Of a stretch of 25,154 nt of DNA, positions 6,950 to 15,599 are shown in pieces. The first letter of the stretch is position 1; each line of letters begins with the position of its first letter. Made by a program: the position numbers and the translations under genes. Below the pieces are notes generated by a model that did no database searches, was not told the DNA's origin, and saw nothing but the letters and a program-made list of their open reading frames with translations. Origin of the DNA: JBMYYE01 sp049609065. GTDB lineage: Bacteria; Pseudomonadota; Alphaproteobacteria; Rhodobacterales; Rhodobacteraceae. The stretch spans positions 1-25,154 of the forward strand of contig JBMYYE010000024.1 in assembly GCA_049609065.1 (NCBI GenBank), given 5' to 3'.

Positions 6950-7996
6950 ATGTCTACTGGTAATTTAACGATCGATCTTGGGGCTGTGGTCAGCAACTGG
7001 CGCGCCCTTGATCAACTTTCAGATGCAACCGTTGAAACGGCCGCCGTGGTAAAAGCGGACGGCTACGGGCTTGGTGCGGACCGCGTTGCCATGGCGCTTG
7101 CTCATGCAGGGGCGCGGCGGTTTTTTGTGGCCACCGCAGAAGAAGGCGCCAAGGTGCGCCAAGCCGTTGGTCCCGACCTCGAAATCAACATCTTTGGTGG
7201 GCATATGCGTGGCGACACGGATATGATCCATGACTTGAACCTTGTACCGATGCTCAATTCGGTTCAGCAATTGACCCGCCATTTCGAAGCACTCCCAGGA
7301 CATGCTTTTGGTATTCAACTTGATACCGGGATGAACCGGCTTGGCATGGAGTTTTCGGAATGGACGGCGGTGCGTGATATTGCGCTATCCCAAAACCCGA
7401 CCTTGGTGATGAGCCATCTCGCCTGTGCCGATGATCCAACATCCCCGACAAATGAAAAACAGCTCACAACCTTTAAAACCATGACCGAAGGCGTAACAGC
7501 ACCGCTGTCTCTTTCTGCCACAGGTGGTCTTTTGCTTGGGCCTGATTATCATTTTGATATCACCCGTCCCGGTGTCGGAATTTACGGCGCAGCCCCTTAT
7601 AAGCTTGGCCGTGCTACGGTGCATTTATCGCTCCCTGTTATTCAAATTCGCGATGTTATGCCCGAAGAAACGGTTGGATATTCCGATGCGTTTACGGCCA
7701 CGGAACCTCTTAAAATTGCAACTGTTTCAGGGGGCTATGCTGATGGTCTGATCCGCGCAATTGGGGATCAAGCGGCTCTTTATTTTGACGGTATCAAATG
7801 TCCTGTGGTCGGGCGTGTCTCTATGGATTTACTTACGGTTGATGTCACACATCTTCCGACCACGCCATCGATGCTCGATATGATTTGCACGGAACAAACC
7901 GTGGATCAGATTGCAGAATTTGCAGACACGATTGGCTATGAAATTCTCACCTCTCTTGGTGCCCGTTATACGCGCCGTTACACGATGGGGGTTTAA
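6950..7996 (+). CDS. alr: Alanine racemase
   Basis: This PLP enzyme interconverts L- and D-alanine for peptidoglycan. The 348-residue protein has the N-terminal TIM barrel with the PLP lysine Lys35 in VVKADGYGLG. It also has the QLDTGMNRLG loop, the SHLACADD motif and RPGVGIYG, and a C-terminal beta domain. The catalytic Tyr is in TVGYSDAFTA; most homologues have Gly where this one has Ser after the Tyr. GRVSMDLLTVDV near the end is also typical. The ATG at 6950 has only AAGG at about 12 nt as a ribosome binding site, so translation initiation may be weak. The stop (TAA, 7994-7996) directly abuts the GTG start of the next gene, which implies one operon with the lipid-transport genes. Confidence 0.95.
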   Translation: MSTGNLTIDLGAVVSNWRALDQLSDATVETAAVVKADGYGLGADRVAMALAHAGARRFFVATAEEGAKVRQAVGPDLEINIFGGHMRGDTDMIHDLNLVPMLNSVQQLTRHFEALPGHAFGIQLDTGMNRLGMEFSEWTAVRDIALSQNPTLVMSHLACADDPTSPTNEKQLTTFKTMTEGVTAPLSLSATGGLLLGPDYHFDITRPGVGIYGAAPYKLGRATVHLSLPVIQIRDVMPEETVGYSDAFTATEPLKIATVSGGYADGLIRAIGDQAALYFDGIKCPVVGRVSMDLLTVDVTHLPTTPSMLDMICTEQTVDQIAEFADTIGYEILTSLGARYTRRYTMGV

Positions 7997-8773
7997 GTGC
8001 GCATTCTGTCCAGCATCGGTCGCACGGTCATTTATGTCCTTGCCGCCATTGGCCGCGTCACCCAATTTGCCGTAGAGGCTGTTTTTCATATCATCACTCC
8101 CCCGTTTTATACGCGTGAGTTTCTTTCCTCCGTGATGGCGATTGGCTACTTTAGCCTGCCTGTTGTGGGGCTCACGGCCTTTTTCACAGGCGGGGCATTG
8201 GCGCTACAGATTTACGAAGGCAGCGCCGATTTTTCTGCTGAATTTGCCGTGCCCTCGATCGTGGCCCTTGGCATGGTGCGTGAACTTGGTCCCGTTTTGG
8301 GCGGATTGATGGTGGCGGCGCGTGTGTCTTCTTCCATCGCGGCCGAAGTCGCGACGATGAAAGTCACGGAACAAATTGATGCGCTGGTCACCTTGTCCAC
8401 ACATCCGATGAAATACCTCACCGCGCCACGTGTTTTGGCGGCCACGCTTGTCATGCCCATTTTGGTAGCTGTGGGTGATTTGATCGGCATTTTGGGCGGA
8501 TATATCGTTGGCACAGAGCGTTTGGGCTTTAATTCCGCCAGCTACCTCAAAAATACGGTGGATTTTTTGGACACGGGTGATGTGGTGTCTGGCCTTGTGA
8601 AAGGCGCTGTCTTTGGCTTCATCATCGCGCTGATGGGCTGTTACTACGGCATGAATTCCGGCCGCGGCGCCCAAGGCGTGGGCCGCGCCACCAAAGCGGC
8701 GGTTGTTGCGGCCTCTGTCTTGATCTTGGCCAGCAACTATATCCTTACCGAACTCTTTTTCTCAGCGGGATAA
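7997..8773 (+). CDS. mlaE: MlaE-family lipid-transport permease
   Basis: This inner-membrane permease belongs to the MlaE/YrbE family of phospholipid ABC transporters that keep outer-membrane lipid asymmetry. The 258-residue protein has five to six hydrophobic segments. It contains the family core LGMVRELGPVLGGLMVAARVSSSIAAEVATMKVTEQIDAL, of which the segment ending in EQIDAL contacts the ATPase. The GTG start follows the alr stop without a gap, with GGGGG inside the end of alr as a likely ribosome binding site. The ATPase gene follows after 2 nt. No MCE-domain (MlaD) substrate-binding gene is present on either side, which is unusual for a complete Mla system. Confidence 0.92.
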   Translation: MRILSSIGRTVIYVLAAIGRVTQFAVEAVFHIITPPFYTREFLSSVMAIGYFSLPVVGLTAFFTGGALALQIYEGSADFSAEFAVPSIVALGMVRELGPVLGGLMVAARVSSSIAAEVATMKVTEQIDALVTLSTHPMKYLTAPRVLAATLVMPILVAVGDLIGILGGYIVGTERLGFNSASYLKNTVDFLDTGDVVSGLVKGAVFGFIIALMGCYYGMNSGRGAQGVGRATKAAVVAASVLILASNYILTELFFSAG

Positions 8774-8775
8774 TC

Positions 8776-9522
8776 ATGATTGAACTTATTGATATCCATA
8801 AAGCTTTTGGCAAAAATCACGTATTACGCGGCGTGAACCTCAAAGTTCCCAAAGGCGAAAGCATGGTGATTATCGGCGGCTCAGGCACAGGGAAATCGGT
8901 CGCGCTAAAATGCATTTTGGGGCTGGTGCGCCCTGATAGCGGGCTCATCACCATCGACGGAGAAAATGTTGAACGCGCCGAGCGAGAGGCCTTCTTGGCG
9001 CGGTTTGGCATGCTCTTTCAAGGCGGCGCTCTCTTTGACAGTTTGCCCATTTGGGAAAACGTAGCGTTTCGTCTATTGCGCGGTCACCTCAAACAGCCAA
9101 AATCACAGGCGCGGGAAATTGCCATCGAAAAACTGCGCCGTGTTGGGTTAAAACCCGAGGTCGCCGATCTTTATCCGTCTGAACTTTCTGGCGGTATGCA
9201 AAAACGTGTGAGCCTTGCACGGGCCATTGCCGCCGACCCTGAAATCATCTTTTTCGATGAGCCCACGACAGGGCTCGACCCTATCATGTCTGGTGTTATC
9301 AATGAGTTGATCCGCGAAATCGTTGTGGAAATGGGGGCAACCGCGATGACGATCACCCATGATATGACGTCCGTGCGCGCAATCGCAGACAAAGTCGCAA
9401 TGCTACATTCTGGCACCATTCAGTGGACAGGAAATGTCGCAGATATGGACAATTCTGGCGATCCTTATGTGGAACAATTCATCCACGGCCGCGCCGAGGG
9501 ACCTATTGAAAGCGTACGTTAA
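8776..9522 (+). CDS. mlaF: MlaF-type ABC transporter ATP-binding protein
   Basis: This is the ATPase partner of the MlaE-like permease. The 248-residue protein has Walker A GGSGTGKS (34-41), the Q-loop in GMLFQGGALFDSLPIWENV, signature LSGGMQKR, Walker B EIIFFDEP, the D-loop TTGLDPIMSG, and the H-loop in ITHDM. The sequence FQGGALFDSL is characteristic of the Mla/Ttg2A group within ABC proteins. It follows the permease by 2 nt, and its stop TAA (9520-9522) is one base before the ATG of the PqiA-like gene, so the three are expressed together. Confidence 0.93.
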   Translation: MIELIDIHKAFGKNHVLRGVNLKVPKGESMVIIGGSGTGKSVALKCILGLVRPDSGLITIDGENVERAEREAFLARFGMLFQGGALFDSLPIWENVAFRLLRGHLKQPKSQAREIAIEKLRRVGLKPEVADLYPSELSGGMQKRVSLARAIAADPEIIFFDEPTTGLDPIMSGVINELIREIVVEMGATAMTITHDMTSVRAIADKVAMLHSGTIQWTGNVADMDNSGDPYVEQFIHGRAEGPIESVR

Positions 9523-9523
9523 A

Positions 9524-9970
9524 ATGCGCCAACACCTGCTTACATCACTCAATCTGTCTTTGCTGATCCTCTTTCCTATTGCGTGGTTTGCACCGCTATT
9601 ACGGGCGGGGCTTTTGCCGTTTTTTTCCCTGGATGAAATTTCAATCATATCAGGCCTGCAGGTGCTTTGGGGCAAAGACATCTTCTTAGCCCTGATCGTA
9701 ACCGCCTTTGCCGTGGTTGCGCCCTTGGCCAAAACTGTTTTGCTCGCGTTCATTCACTTTAACCTCGCCTCACCTCGCCTTCTAAAGGCCTTGGAAATAC
9801 TTGGTAAATTGGCAATGGCCGATGTGTTTTTGATCGCGCTTTATATTGTTGTCGCCAAAGGTGTCGGTGTCGGGCGCCTTGAAACGGCGTGGGGATTATA
9901 CCTTTTTACGGGCTGTGTTTTACTGTCCTTTTCGATTGGCGCTTTGACGCGCGCACAAAAACAGGCATAA
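9524..9970 (+). CDS. PqiA-like (paraquat-inducible protein A) membrane protein
   Basis: This 148-residue inner-membrane protein has four predicted hydrophobic segments (about 7-25, 49-75, 95-113 and 117-138). Composition and length match the short single-domain PqiA/LetA family, although no cysteine motif is present. In E. coli, PqiA and LetA (YebS) are the membrane partners of the MCE proteins PqiB and LetB, which carry lipids across the periplasm. Its place directly after mlaE-mlaF suggests a common role in lipid transport; this is inferred. The start at 9524 (MRQHLLTSLN) is one base after the mlaF stop. An in-frame ATG at 9434 would overlap mlaF by 89 nt and add a non-family N-terminus, so I reject it. 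Confidence 0.8.
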   Translation: MRQHLLTSLNLSLLILFPIAWFAPLLRAGLLPFFSLDEISIISGLQVLWGKDIFLALIVTAFAVVAPLAKTVLLAFIHFNLASPRLLKALEILGKLAMADVFLIALYIVVAKGVGVGRLETAWGLYLFTGCVLLSFSIGALTRAQKQA

Positions 9971-9976
9971 GACCCT

Positions 9977-11341
9977 ATGGCAGCAAAAATCACATATATC
10001 TGTAGCGCCTGTGGCGCCTCCTCAAACAAGTGGTCTGGTCGCTGTGAAGCGTGCGGAGATTGGAACACAATCAGCGAAGAAGCCCCCTTATCTGCGGGGC
10101 CTGCATCCAAATCTTTGGGTGCTAAACGCGGGGCCACGGTCACATTAACCGATCTTGCAACAGAGGAAACACCACCGCCACGCACCACATCCAAGCTCAC
10201 GGAATTGGACCGCGTTTTGGGTGGCGGTTTGGTCCCCGCGAGCGCCATTTTGGTGGGCGGCGACCCTGGCATTGGGAAATCAACCTTATTGCTCCAAGCG
10301 GCGGCGGCCTTTGCCAATGCAGGGCTAAAATGTATCTATATTTCTGGCGAAGAAGCCACCGCACAAGTACGGATGCGCGCGCAAAGATTGAACCTCACGG
10401 ATGCGCCTGTCAAACTCGCGTGTGAAACCAATTTGCGTAATATCATCACCACATTGGAAGAAGAAAAACCGGATCTCGTGATCATCGATTCCATTCAAAC
10501 CATGTGGGCGGATCATGTGGATAGTGCGCCCGGGAGCGTCAGCCAAGTGCGCTCTGCCGCCCATGAACTCACCACCTTTGCCAAGCGCAAAGGTGTGAGC
10601 GTTATCTTAGTGGGCCACGTCACCAAAGAAGGCCAAATCGCCGGCCCCCGCGTTGTAGAGCACATGGTGGATACCGTTCTTTATTTCGAAGGGGAACGCG
10701 GCCATCAATTCCGGATTTTGCGTGCGGTTAAGAACCGTTTTGGCCCCGCTGATGAAATCGGGGTCTTTGAAATGACAGGGGGCGGTTTGGCTGAGGTGAC
10801 AAACCCGTCTGCGCTTTTCTTATCAGAACGCGATAAACCCGCGCCAGGATCCGTGGTTTTTGCCGGGATCGAAGGCACGCGGCCCGTGCTTTGTGAAATG
10901 CAAGCCTTGGTCGCGCCGTCGCCCCATGCCCAAGCGCGGCGCACGGTTGTCGGCTGGGACAGCGGACGGTTGGCTATGATTTTGGCGGTGCTCGAATCAC
11001 GCTGCGGGGTGCCGTTTGCTGGGCTTGATGTGTATCTCAATGTGGCAGGTGGCATGAAAATCACCGAACCCGCCGCCGATTTGGCCGTGGCTGCAGCGTT
11101 GCTTTCTGCGCGCGAGGATAGCGCTTTGCCCGCAGATACCGTGGTTTTTGGGGAAATTTCGCTCTCAGGGGCGTTAAGACCGGTGTCTCAAACAGAAAAT
11201 AGGTTGAAAGAAGCGTCAAAACTTGGTTTCACACAGGGGTTAGCGCCCGCAAAATCAAAAATGGGGCGTTCAACCACGATGAAAGTTTCACAGTTGGCCG
11301 ATTTGACCAGCTTTGTGGGCGATGTTTTTGGGGCAGGCTAG
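9977..11341 (+). CDS. radA: DNA repair protein RadA
   Basis: RadA (Sms) is a RecA-like ATPase and helicase that drives branch migration in recombination and stalled-fork repair. The 454-residue protein has an N-terminal C4 zinc finger (Cys9, Cys12, Cys23, Cys26 in CSACGASSNKWSGRCEACG). It then has Walker A GGDPGIGKS (94-102), Walker B LVIIDSIQTM, the RadA-specific KNRFG motif (VKNRFGPADEIG), and a C-terminal Lon-protease-like domain (about 290-450: LDVYLNVAGGMKITEPAADLAVAAAL). The Lon catalytic Ser/Lys pair is degenerate, as usual for RadA. The start at 9977 is 6 nt after the PqiA-like stop; the ribosome binding site is weak. cvpA follows after 18 nt. Confidence 0.97.
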   Translation: MAAKITYICSACGASSNKWSGRCEACGDWNTISEEAPLSAGPASKSLGAKRGATVTLTDLATEETPPPRTTSKLTELDRVLGGGLVPASAILVGGDPGIGKSTLLLQAAAAFANAGLKCIYISGEEATAQVRMRAQRLNLTDAPVKLACETNLRNIITTLEEEKPDLVIIDSIQTMWADHVDSAPGSVSQVRSAAHELTTFAKRKGVSVILVGHVTKEGQIAGPRVVEHMVDTVLYFEGERGHQFRILRAVKNRFGPADEIGVFEMTGGGLAEVTNPSALFLSERDKPAPGSVVFAGIEGTRPVLCEMQALVAPSPHAQARRTVVGWDSGRLAMILAVLESRCGVPFAGLDVYLNVAGGMKITEPAADLAVAAALLSAREDSALPADTVVFGEISLSGALRPVSQTENRLKEASKLGFTQGLAPAKSKMGRSTTMKVSQLADLTSFVGDVFGAG

Positions 11342-11359
11342 CCCACAAAGGAGAGTATT

Positions 11360-11920
11360 ATGGAAGGTTTCACATTGGTCGACGGCATAGCCGCAGGCGT
11401 TATTATCATTTCCGCGATCCTTGCTTATGCCCGTGGGCTGACACGTGAAGCCATGTCCATTTTAGGATGGGTTGGAGCCGCGATTATCGCCTTCTTATTT
11501 GCCAACAAAGCCCTGCCGTTGGTCAAAGAAATCCCATATCTTGATAAAATCATCGGGGACAGCTGTGAGCTGGCAACCATATCAGCTTTCGCACTTGTTT
11601 TGGCGCTTGGCCTTGTGGTGATGGCGATCTTCACGCCGATTGTTGCCTCTTTGGTGCAAGGTTCTGCCATTGGCGGCATTGATCAGGCGCTTGGATTTAT
11701 ATTTGGGGCCGTGCGTGGGGTACTTTTGATTGTTGTGGCGTTGATGGTCTATGACTGGGTTGTGAATGATGAAAGCGTTCCAATGGTTGATGACAGCCGA
11801 ACCGCCCGCATTTTTGCCCGCGTTCAAGATAATATCCAAGAAAATATTCCAGAAGACGCCCCAGGTTGGATCGAAGAACGCTTTGGTGAGTTGGTTTCTG
11901 AATGTTCAAAAACAAACTAG
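11360..11920 (+). CDS. cvpA: CvpA family membrane protein
   Basis: The 186-residue inner-membrane protein has four hydrophobic segments (about 8-25, 29-48, 70-95 and 110-130) and a soluble, acidic C-terminus. Family motifs are AYARGLTREAMSILGWVGA and the QGSAIGGIDQALGFIFGAVRG region. CvpA was named for colicin V production in E. coli and lies next to purF there as well. Its exact role is unsettled; it has been linked to envelope stress tolerance. An ideal AAAGGAG ribosome binding site is 6-7 nt before the ATG. The gene follows radA by 18 nt and is separated from purF by 159 nt. Confidence 0.92.
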   Translation: MEGFTLVDGIAAGVIIISAILAYARGLTREAMSILGWVGAAIIAFLFANKALPLVKEIPYLDKIIGDSCELATISAFALVLALGLVVMAIFTPIVASLVQGSAIGGIDQALGFIFGAVRGVLLIVVALMVYDWVVNDESVPMVDDSRTARIFARVQDNIQENIPEDAPGWIEERFGELVSECSKTN

Positions 11921-12010
11921 GCTTCTTTGGCTTAGACTTTTGCACATGTTGAGATGAGTTCCATTGGACCTGCGGCAAATGTTCCTTCAAATTGCGAAAC
12001 CCCGTTTCAC

Positions 12011-12040
12011 TTGATGACAGAACTGTAAAATCCCTCTATG
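12011..12040 (+). promoter_or_regulatory. Possible promoter of purF
   Basis: TTGATG (12011-12016) and TCTATG (12035-12040) are 18 nt apart in the 159-nt gap between cvpA and purF. The -10 match is poor, so this is only a candidate. No PurR-like palindrome or riboswitch-like fold is evident in the gap. Confidence 0.3.
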
Positions 12041-12079
12041 TAGGGCGCGTCTGCAACCTTTGGGATTCGGAGCTGCTTC

Positions 12080-13543
12080 ATGCGTAAAATGCCCCCCGCT
12101 CACCCGTTCGACGATGATAAACTAAAAGAAGAATGTGGCGTCTTTGGCGTTGTTGGCGTGGAGGATGCGGCAAATTTTGTAGCCCTCGGCCTTCATGCGC
12201 TTCAACACCGCGGCCAAGAAGCAGGCGGCATCGTCGCCCATCATCCTGATGAAGGCTTCAACTCTGCCCGTCGCTTTGGCTATGTTCGTGATAATTTCAC
12301 CAAGCAATCACTGATGGATACATTGCCAGGTGCCTTGTCTATTGGGCATGTGCGCTACTCCACAGCAGGATCCAAAGGTGCCGCCATTCGCGACGTTCAA
12401 CCTTTCTTTGGTGAATTTGCCATGGGGGGCGCTGCGATTGCCCATAATGGCAACATCACAAACGCCGCCGCCATTCGCCGCGAATTGATTGATCGTGGCT
12501 CCATTTTTCAAAGCTCCTCTGACAGCGAATGCATCATTCATTTGATGGCGCGCAGCATGCAAAAAAATATCCCCGAACGCATGAAAGAGGCCCTTCGTCG
12601 TGTCGAAGGCGCATTTTCAGTTGTCGCGATGACGCGTACAAAATTGATCGGTGTGCGCGACCCACATGGTGTGCGCCCCCTTGTTTTGGGTAAAGTTGGC
12701 ACAGGCTGGGCGCTTGCCTCAGAAACCTGCGCCCTTGATATTATTGGCGCGGAATTTGTGCGTGAAATTGCCCCCGGCGAAATGGTCATCATCACCGAAG
12801 GCGCAGGCGTCGAAAGCTTCCGGCCGTTTGATCCCGCCGATCCAAAGTTTTGCATCTTTGAACATGTGTATTTCTCCCGCCCCGATAGCATCATCGGTGG
12901 GCGCTCTGTCTATGAAACGCGGCGCCAAATTGGTGTGGAACTCGCACGTGAAGCCCCAGTTGAGGCGGATCTCGTTTGTGCAGTGCCAGATAGCGGTACA
13001 CCAGCGGCCATTGGCTTTAGCCAAGAAAGCGGCATTCCTTTTGCCATGGGCATCATTCGCAACCAATATACGGGACGGACCTTTATTGAACCCACGGATC
13101 AGATCCGCAATATGGGTGTGTTACTGAAACTCAACGTCAACCGCTCCCTCATCAAAGGCAAACGCGTTATCTTGGTAGATGACAGCGTTGTGCGCGGGAC
13201 CACCTCACGCAAAATCAAGGAAATGATTTTGGCTGCAGGGGCCGCAGAAGTGCATTTTCGCATTGCCTCACCGCCCACGGCATGGCCTTGTTTTTATGGG
13301 GTGGATACGCCTGATCGGGAAAAGCTTCTGGCGGCCAACATGTCCGAAGACGAAATGCGTGATCACCTCAATGTGGATAGCCTTCGGTTTATTTCCCTTG
13401 ATGGGCTATACCGGGCTGCGGGTGAAAAAACGGGGCGTGATAAAAACTGTGCGCAATATTGCGACGCCTGTTTTTCTGGCGAATATCCTGTGCGCCCGGC
13501 GGACATGCTTGAAAAAGGGTTTGAAATGAAAGCCGCTGAGTAA
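12080..13543 (+). CDS. purF: Amidophosphoribosyltransferase
   Basis: PurF makes 5-phosphoribosylamine from PRPP and glutamine, the committed step of purine synthesis. The 487-residue protein is of the Bacillus type, with an 18-residue propeptide before Cys19 (EECGVFGV), the glutaminase nucleophile. The second domain has the PRPP motif VILVDDSVVRGTTS. Four cysteines match the positions that hold the [4Fe-4S] cluster in the B. subtilis enzyme: FCIFEHVYFSRPDS, AWPCFYGVDTP and the pair in YCDACFSGEYP. The start at 12080 has CGGAG at 12068-12072, 7 nt upstream; ATG at 12089 is an alternative. The stop overlaps the ATG of the next gene by one base (TAATG), so that gene is translationally coupled. 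Confidence 0.97.
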   Translation: MRKMPPAHPFDDDKLKEECGVFGVVGVEDAANFVALGLHALQHRGQEAGGIVAHHPDEGFNSARRFGYVRDNFTKQSLMDTLPGALSIGHVRYSTAGSKGAAIRDVQPFFGEFAMGGAAIAHNGNITNAAAIRRELIDRGSIFQSSSDSECIIHLMARSMQKNIPERMKEALRRVEGAFSVVAMTRTKLIGVRDPHGVRPLVLGKVGTGWALASETCALDIIGAEFVREIAPGEMVIITEGAGVESFRPFDPADPKFCIFEHVYFSRPDSIIGGRSVYETRRQIGVELAREAPVEADLVCAVPDSGTPAAIGFSQESGIPFAMGIIRNQYTGRTFIEPTDQIRNMGVLLKLNVNRSLIKGKRVILVDDSVVRGTTSRKIKEMILAAGAAEVHFRIASPPTAWPCFYGVDTPDREKLLAANMSEDEMRDHLNVDSLRFISLDGLYRAAGEKTGRDKNCAQYCDACFSGEYPVRPADMLEKGFEMKAAE

Positions 13544-14103
13544 TGCTCGCGCTTGATAGCCGGTGGCAGCGTCTTATGGACGCGGATTATATCTGTAGCT
13601 GCTGCGGCAAACCTGTCGCGGGGCTCATGGATATCGGTTATGGCATGCCTACCCATTGGCCTCATGCTGCGCGTGAGGATACCCAAGACGAAATTGTCAT
13701 CGGCGAAGACCGCCTCACACCCGAACTTTGCCGCATCGACGGGGATTATTTTGTCCGTACCGTCATGGAATTCCCCATCATTGGCACCGATGAAACCTTC
13801 TCTTTTGGGCCCTGGGGGAGTTTATCGCGTGAGGATTTTTTGCGCTTTATTGATCATGAAAATGGGCAAGATCCCTCATTTGAGGGCGGCGCATCATGGC
13901 TTGCCAATGATCTCCCGCTTTTTGACGATGCCGATCCAATTGCATGTACACTCATTGTAGCGTCAAAAGGCGGCACGCGGCCACGGCTTTTAGCCCAAGA
14001 GGGTCCGCTCAAGCGGGCACAAGAAAACGGACTTACATTTGATCAACTGCTTGATATATACGCAGCCGCAGGCCATGATTTGCGCCCGCATCTAAAAGGA
14101 TAA
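13543..14103 (+). CDS. DUF2199 family protein
   Basis: The 186-residue protein matches the DUF2199 family, whose function is not known. It opens with a CxxC motif in YICSCCGKP (near residue 21) and the typical continuation MDIGYGMPTHW. The middle has CRIDGDYFVR and EFPIIGTDETFSFGPWGSLS, and the C-terminus DLRPHLKG. The first cysteines may bind metal, but no second cysteine pair is visible. Its ATG overlaps the purF stop (TAATG), so its output follows purF closely. The SDR gene is 3 nt downstream. Confidence 0.8.
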   Translation: MLALDSRWQRLMDADYICSCCGKPVAGLMDIGYGMPTHWPHAAREDTQDEIVIGEDRLTPELCRIDGDYFVRTVMEFPIIGTDETFSFGPWGSLSREDFLRFIDHENGQDPSFEGGASWLANDLPLFDDADPIACTLIVASKGGTRPRLLAQEGPLKRAQENGLTFDQLLDIYAAAGHDLRPHLKG

Positions 14104-14106
14104 GCC

Positions 14107-14751
14107 ATGACCGATAAAATCGCTGTTGTAACGGGCGCGTCCCGTGGCCTTGGGGCCGCCTTAGCTGAGGCGCTGACACCTGATTATCATGTGATCGCCG
14201 TTGCTCGCACAACCGGAGCCCTCGAAGAGCTCGACGATAAGATCAAAGCACGTGGCGGGGAGGCAACGCTCGCCCCAATGGACATCACCGATGCAGGCGC
14301 CATGGCACATCTTTGCCGGAGCATTCATGACCGTTGGGGGCATGTGGATCATTGGTTTCACACGGCGATTAATTCCACAACATTGATGCCCATGGGCCAT
14401 ATCACCGATAAGGATATGGAAAAAGTGTTGGGCGTGAATATCACCGCAACTCAACGTCTTATGGCCTTCATGGAGCCGCTTTTGCAGGCCGCAAATGACG
14501 GCACCGCGCATTTCTTTGATGACAACCATGCAGGACAGAAGTTTTTTGGCTCTTATGGGGCAAGCAAAGCTGCGCAAATGGCGCTTGTGTCGAGTTGGAT
14601 GAAAGAAACAACCAAGCTTGGCCCGCGGGTGATCCTTCATACGCCAAGCGAGATGCCGACAGGGTTTCGCGCGCGTTTCCATCCAGGTCAAAAGCAAGAC
14701 ACGCTCTCTACGCCATCCGCAGAAGCCGCAAAAATCATCGCCACGCTTTAG
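14107..14751 (+). CDS. Short-chain dehydrogenase-like protein, atypical active site
   Basis: This is a 214-residue SDR-fold protein. The NAD(P)-binding motif TGASRGLG is at 9-16, and the YGASK motif gives the Tyr and Lys of the active site. The other parts of the usual active site are missing. The NNAG motif is replaced by HTAINS, and the segment that should carry the catalytic Ser reads FFDDNHAGQK with Asn or Asp there. It may be a weak or non-catalytic member. It lies 3 nt after the DUF2199 gene in the purF operon; SDRs with the same replacement next to purF seem to be conserved in related bacteria. No substrate can be assigned. It ends 37 nt from the convergent LysE-family gene. Confidence 0.85.
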   Translation: MTDKIAVVTGASRGLGAALAEALTPDYHVIAVARTTGALEELDDKIKARGGEATLAPMDITDAGAMAHLCRSIHDRWGHVDHWFHTAINSTTLMPMGHITDKDMEKVLGVNITATQRLMAFMEPLLQAANDGTAHFFDDNHAGQKFFGSYGASKAAQMALVSSWMKETTKLGPRVILHTPSEMPTGFRARFHPGQKQDTLSTPSAEAAKIIATL

Positions 14752-14788
14752 TTAAAACCGCCGCGCATGCGGATGAAGCGCCCCCGTT

Positions 14789-15415
14789 TCATCCACGCTT
14801 AAAGACAGCTGTGGCAACCCCCATCGCAATAAGCGCGCTGCCACCTAAGCGCGTAAACCACGCCAAAACCGATGGGTGGGCGATTTTGGCCCGCAGCTTA
14901 TCTGCAAGCAGCGCATAGGCCAGCGCATTGATCGCCGCGAGCCCAACGAATGTCACGACAAGCACCGCAAATTGTGGGAAAAGTGGGCGATCCACCACAA
15001 TAAACTGTGGAACAAAGGCAATGAAAAACACAATGGATTTGGGGTTGAGCGCGGTCACCGCCGCCGCGTGGCCAAAGACGCTGGCGCCTGATGTTTTCCC
15101 CCGATCATCCAAGCCCCCAAGCGACGCGTTTGGGGCGGATTTAAACAATTTCACACCCAAATAAATGAGATATGCCGCCCCGCACCATTTCAGCACAATA
15201 AAAAGCGTGGCTGAGGTCAAGACCAAGGCACCAAGCCCAGCAAGCGACGCCGACATGGCCATAAAATCACCAAGGGCCACGCCCCCCACCGTTGCAAGCG
15301 CCACACGGCGGCCTTGGCCGATTGCATAGCTTAAAACCAACAAAACCGTTGGCCCCGGAATGAGAAGAAGCGCCGTCGACGACGCCACGAATGTCAGCCA
15401 AATATGAAATTCCAT
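14789..15415 (-). CDS. LysE/RhtB family amino-acid exporter
   Basis: The 208-residue membrane protein has five to six hydrophobic segments and the family signatures LLIPGPTVLLVLSYAIGQGRR near residue 20 and ALNPKSIVFFIAFVPQFI in the middle. LysE/RhtB proteins export amino acids or related metabolites; the substrate cannot be read from the sequence. The start at 15415 (MEFHIWLTF) has AAAGG 6 nt upstream. A longer frame from 15451 would begin before this ribosome binding site. It is alone on the minus strand, divergent from surE across a 184-nt gap and convergent with the SDR gene. Confidence 0.9.
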   Translation of the reverse strand: MEFHIWLTFVASSTALLLIPGPTVLLVLSYAIGQGRRVALATVGGVALGDFMAMSASLAGLGALVLTSATLFIVLKWCGAAYLIYLGVKLFKSAPNASLGGLDDRGKTSGASVFGHAAAVTALNPKSIVFFIAFVPQFIVVDRPLFPQFAVLVVTFVGLAAINALAYALLADKLRAKIAHPSVLAWFTRLGGSALIAMGVATAVFKRG

Positions 15416-15599
15416 GGTAAACCTTTCCAATACGAAGAAAGTTAGCCACATTTTTTAAAATCCGTAAAGCCCATCTATCCCTTACACGGGGGATGCCACC
15501 ACGTTCACAGGCATTAACACCCAAAAATAACAGCTTTTCCTTTACCCGCTTTTCTTGCTTCTCTATTGAAGAAAGCAACCCATAATTCATGAGACAGAT

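Noticed and set aside
9434..9523. N-terminal extension of the PqiA-like gene
   Set aside because: It would overlap mlaF by 89 nt, and ATG 9524 gives the normal family start one base after the mlaF stop.
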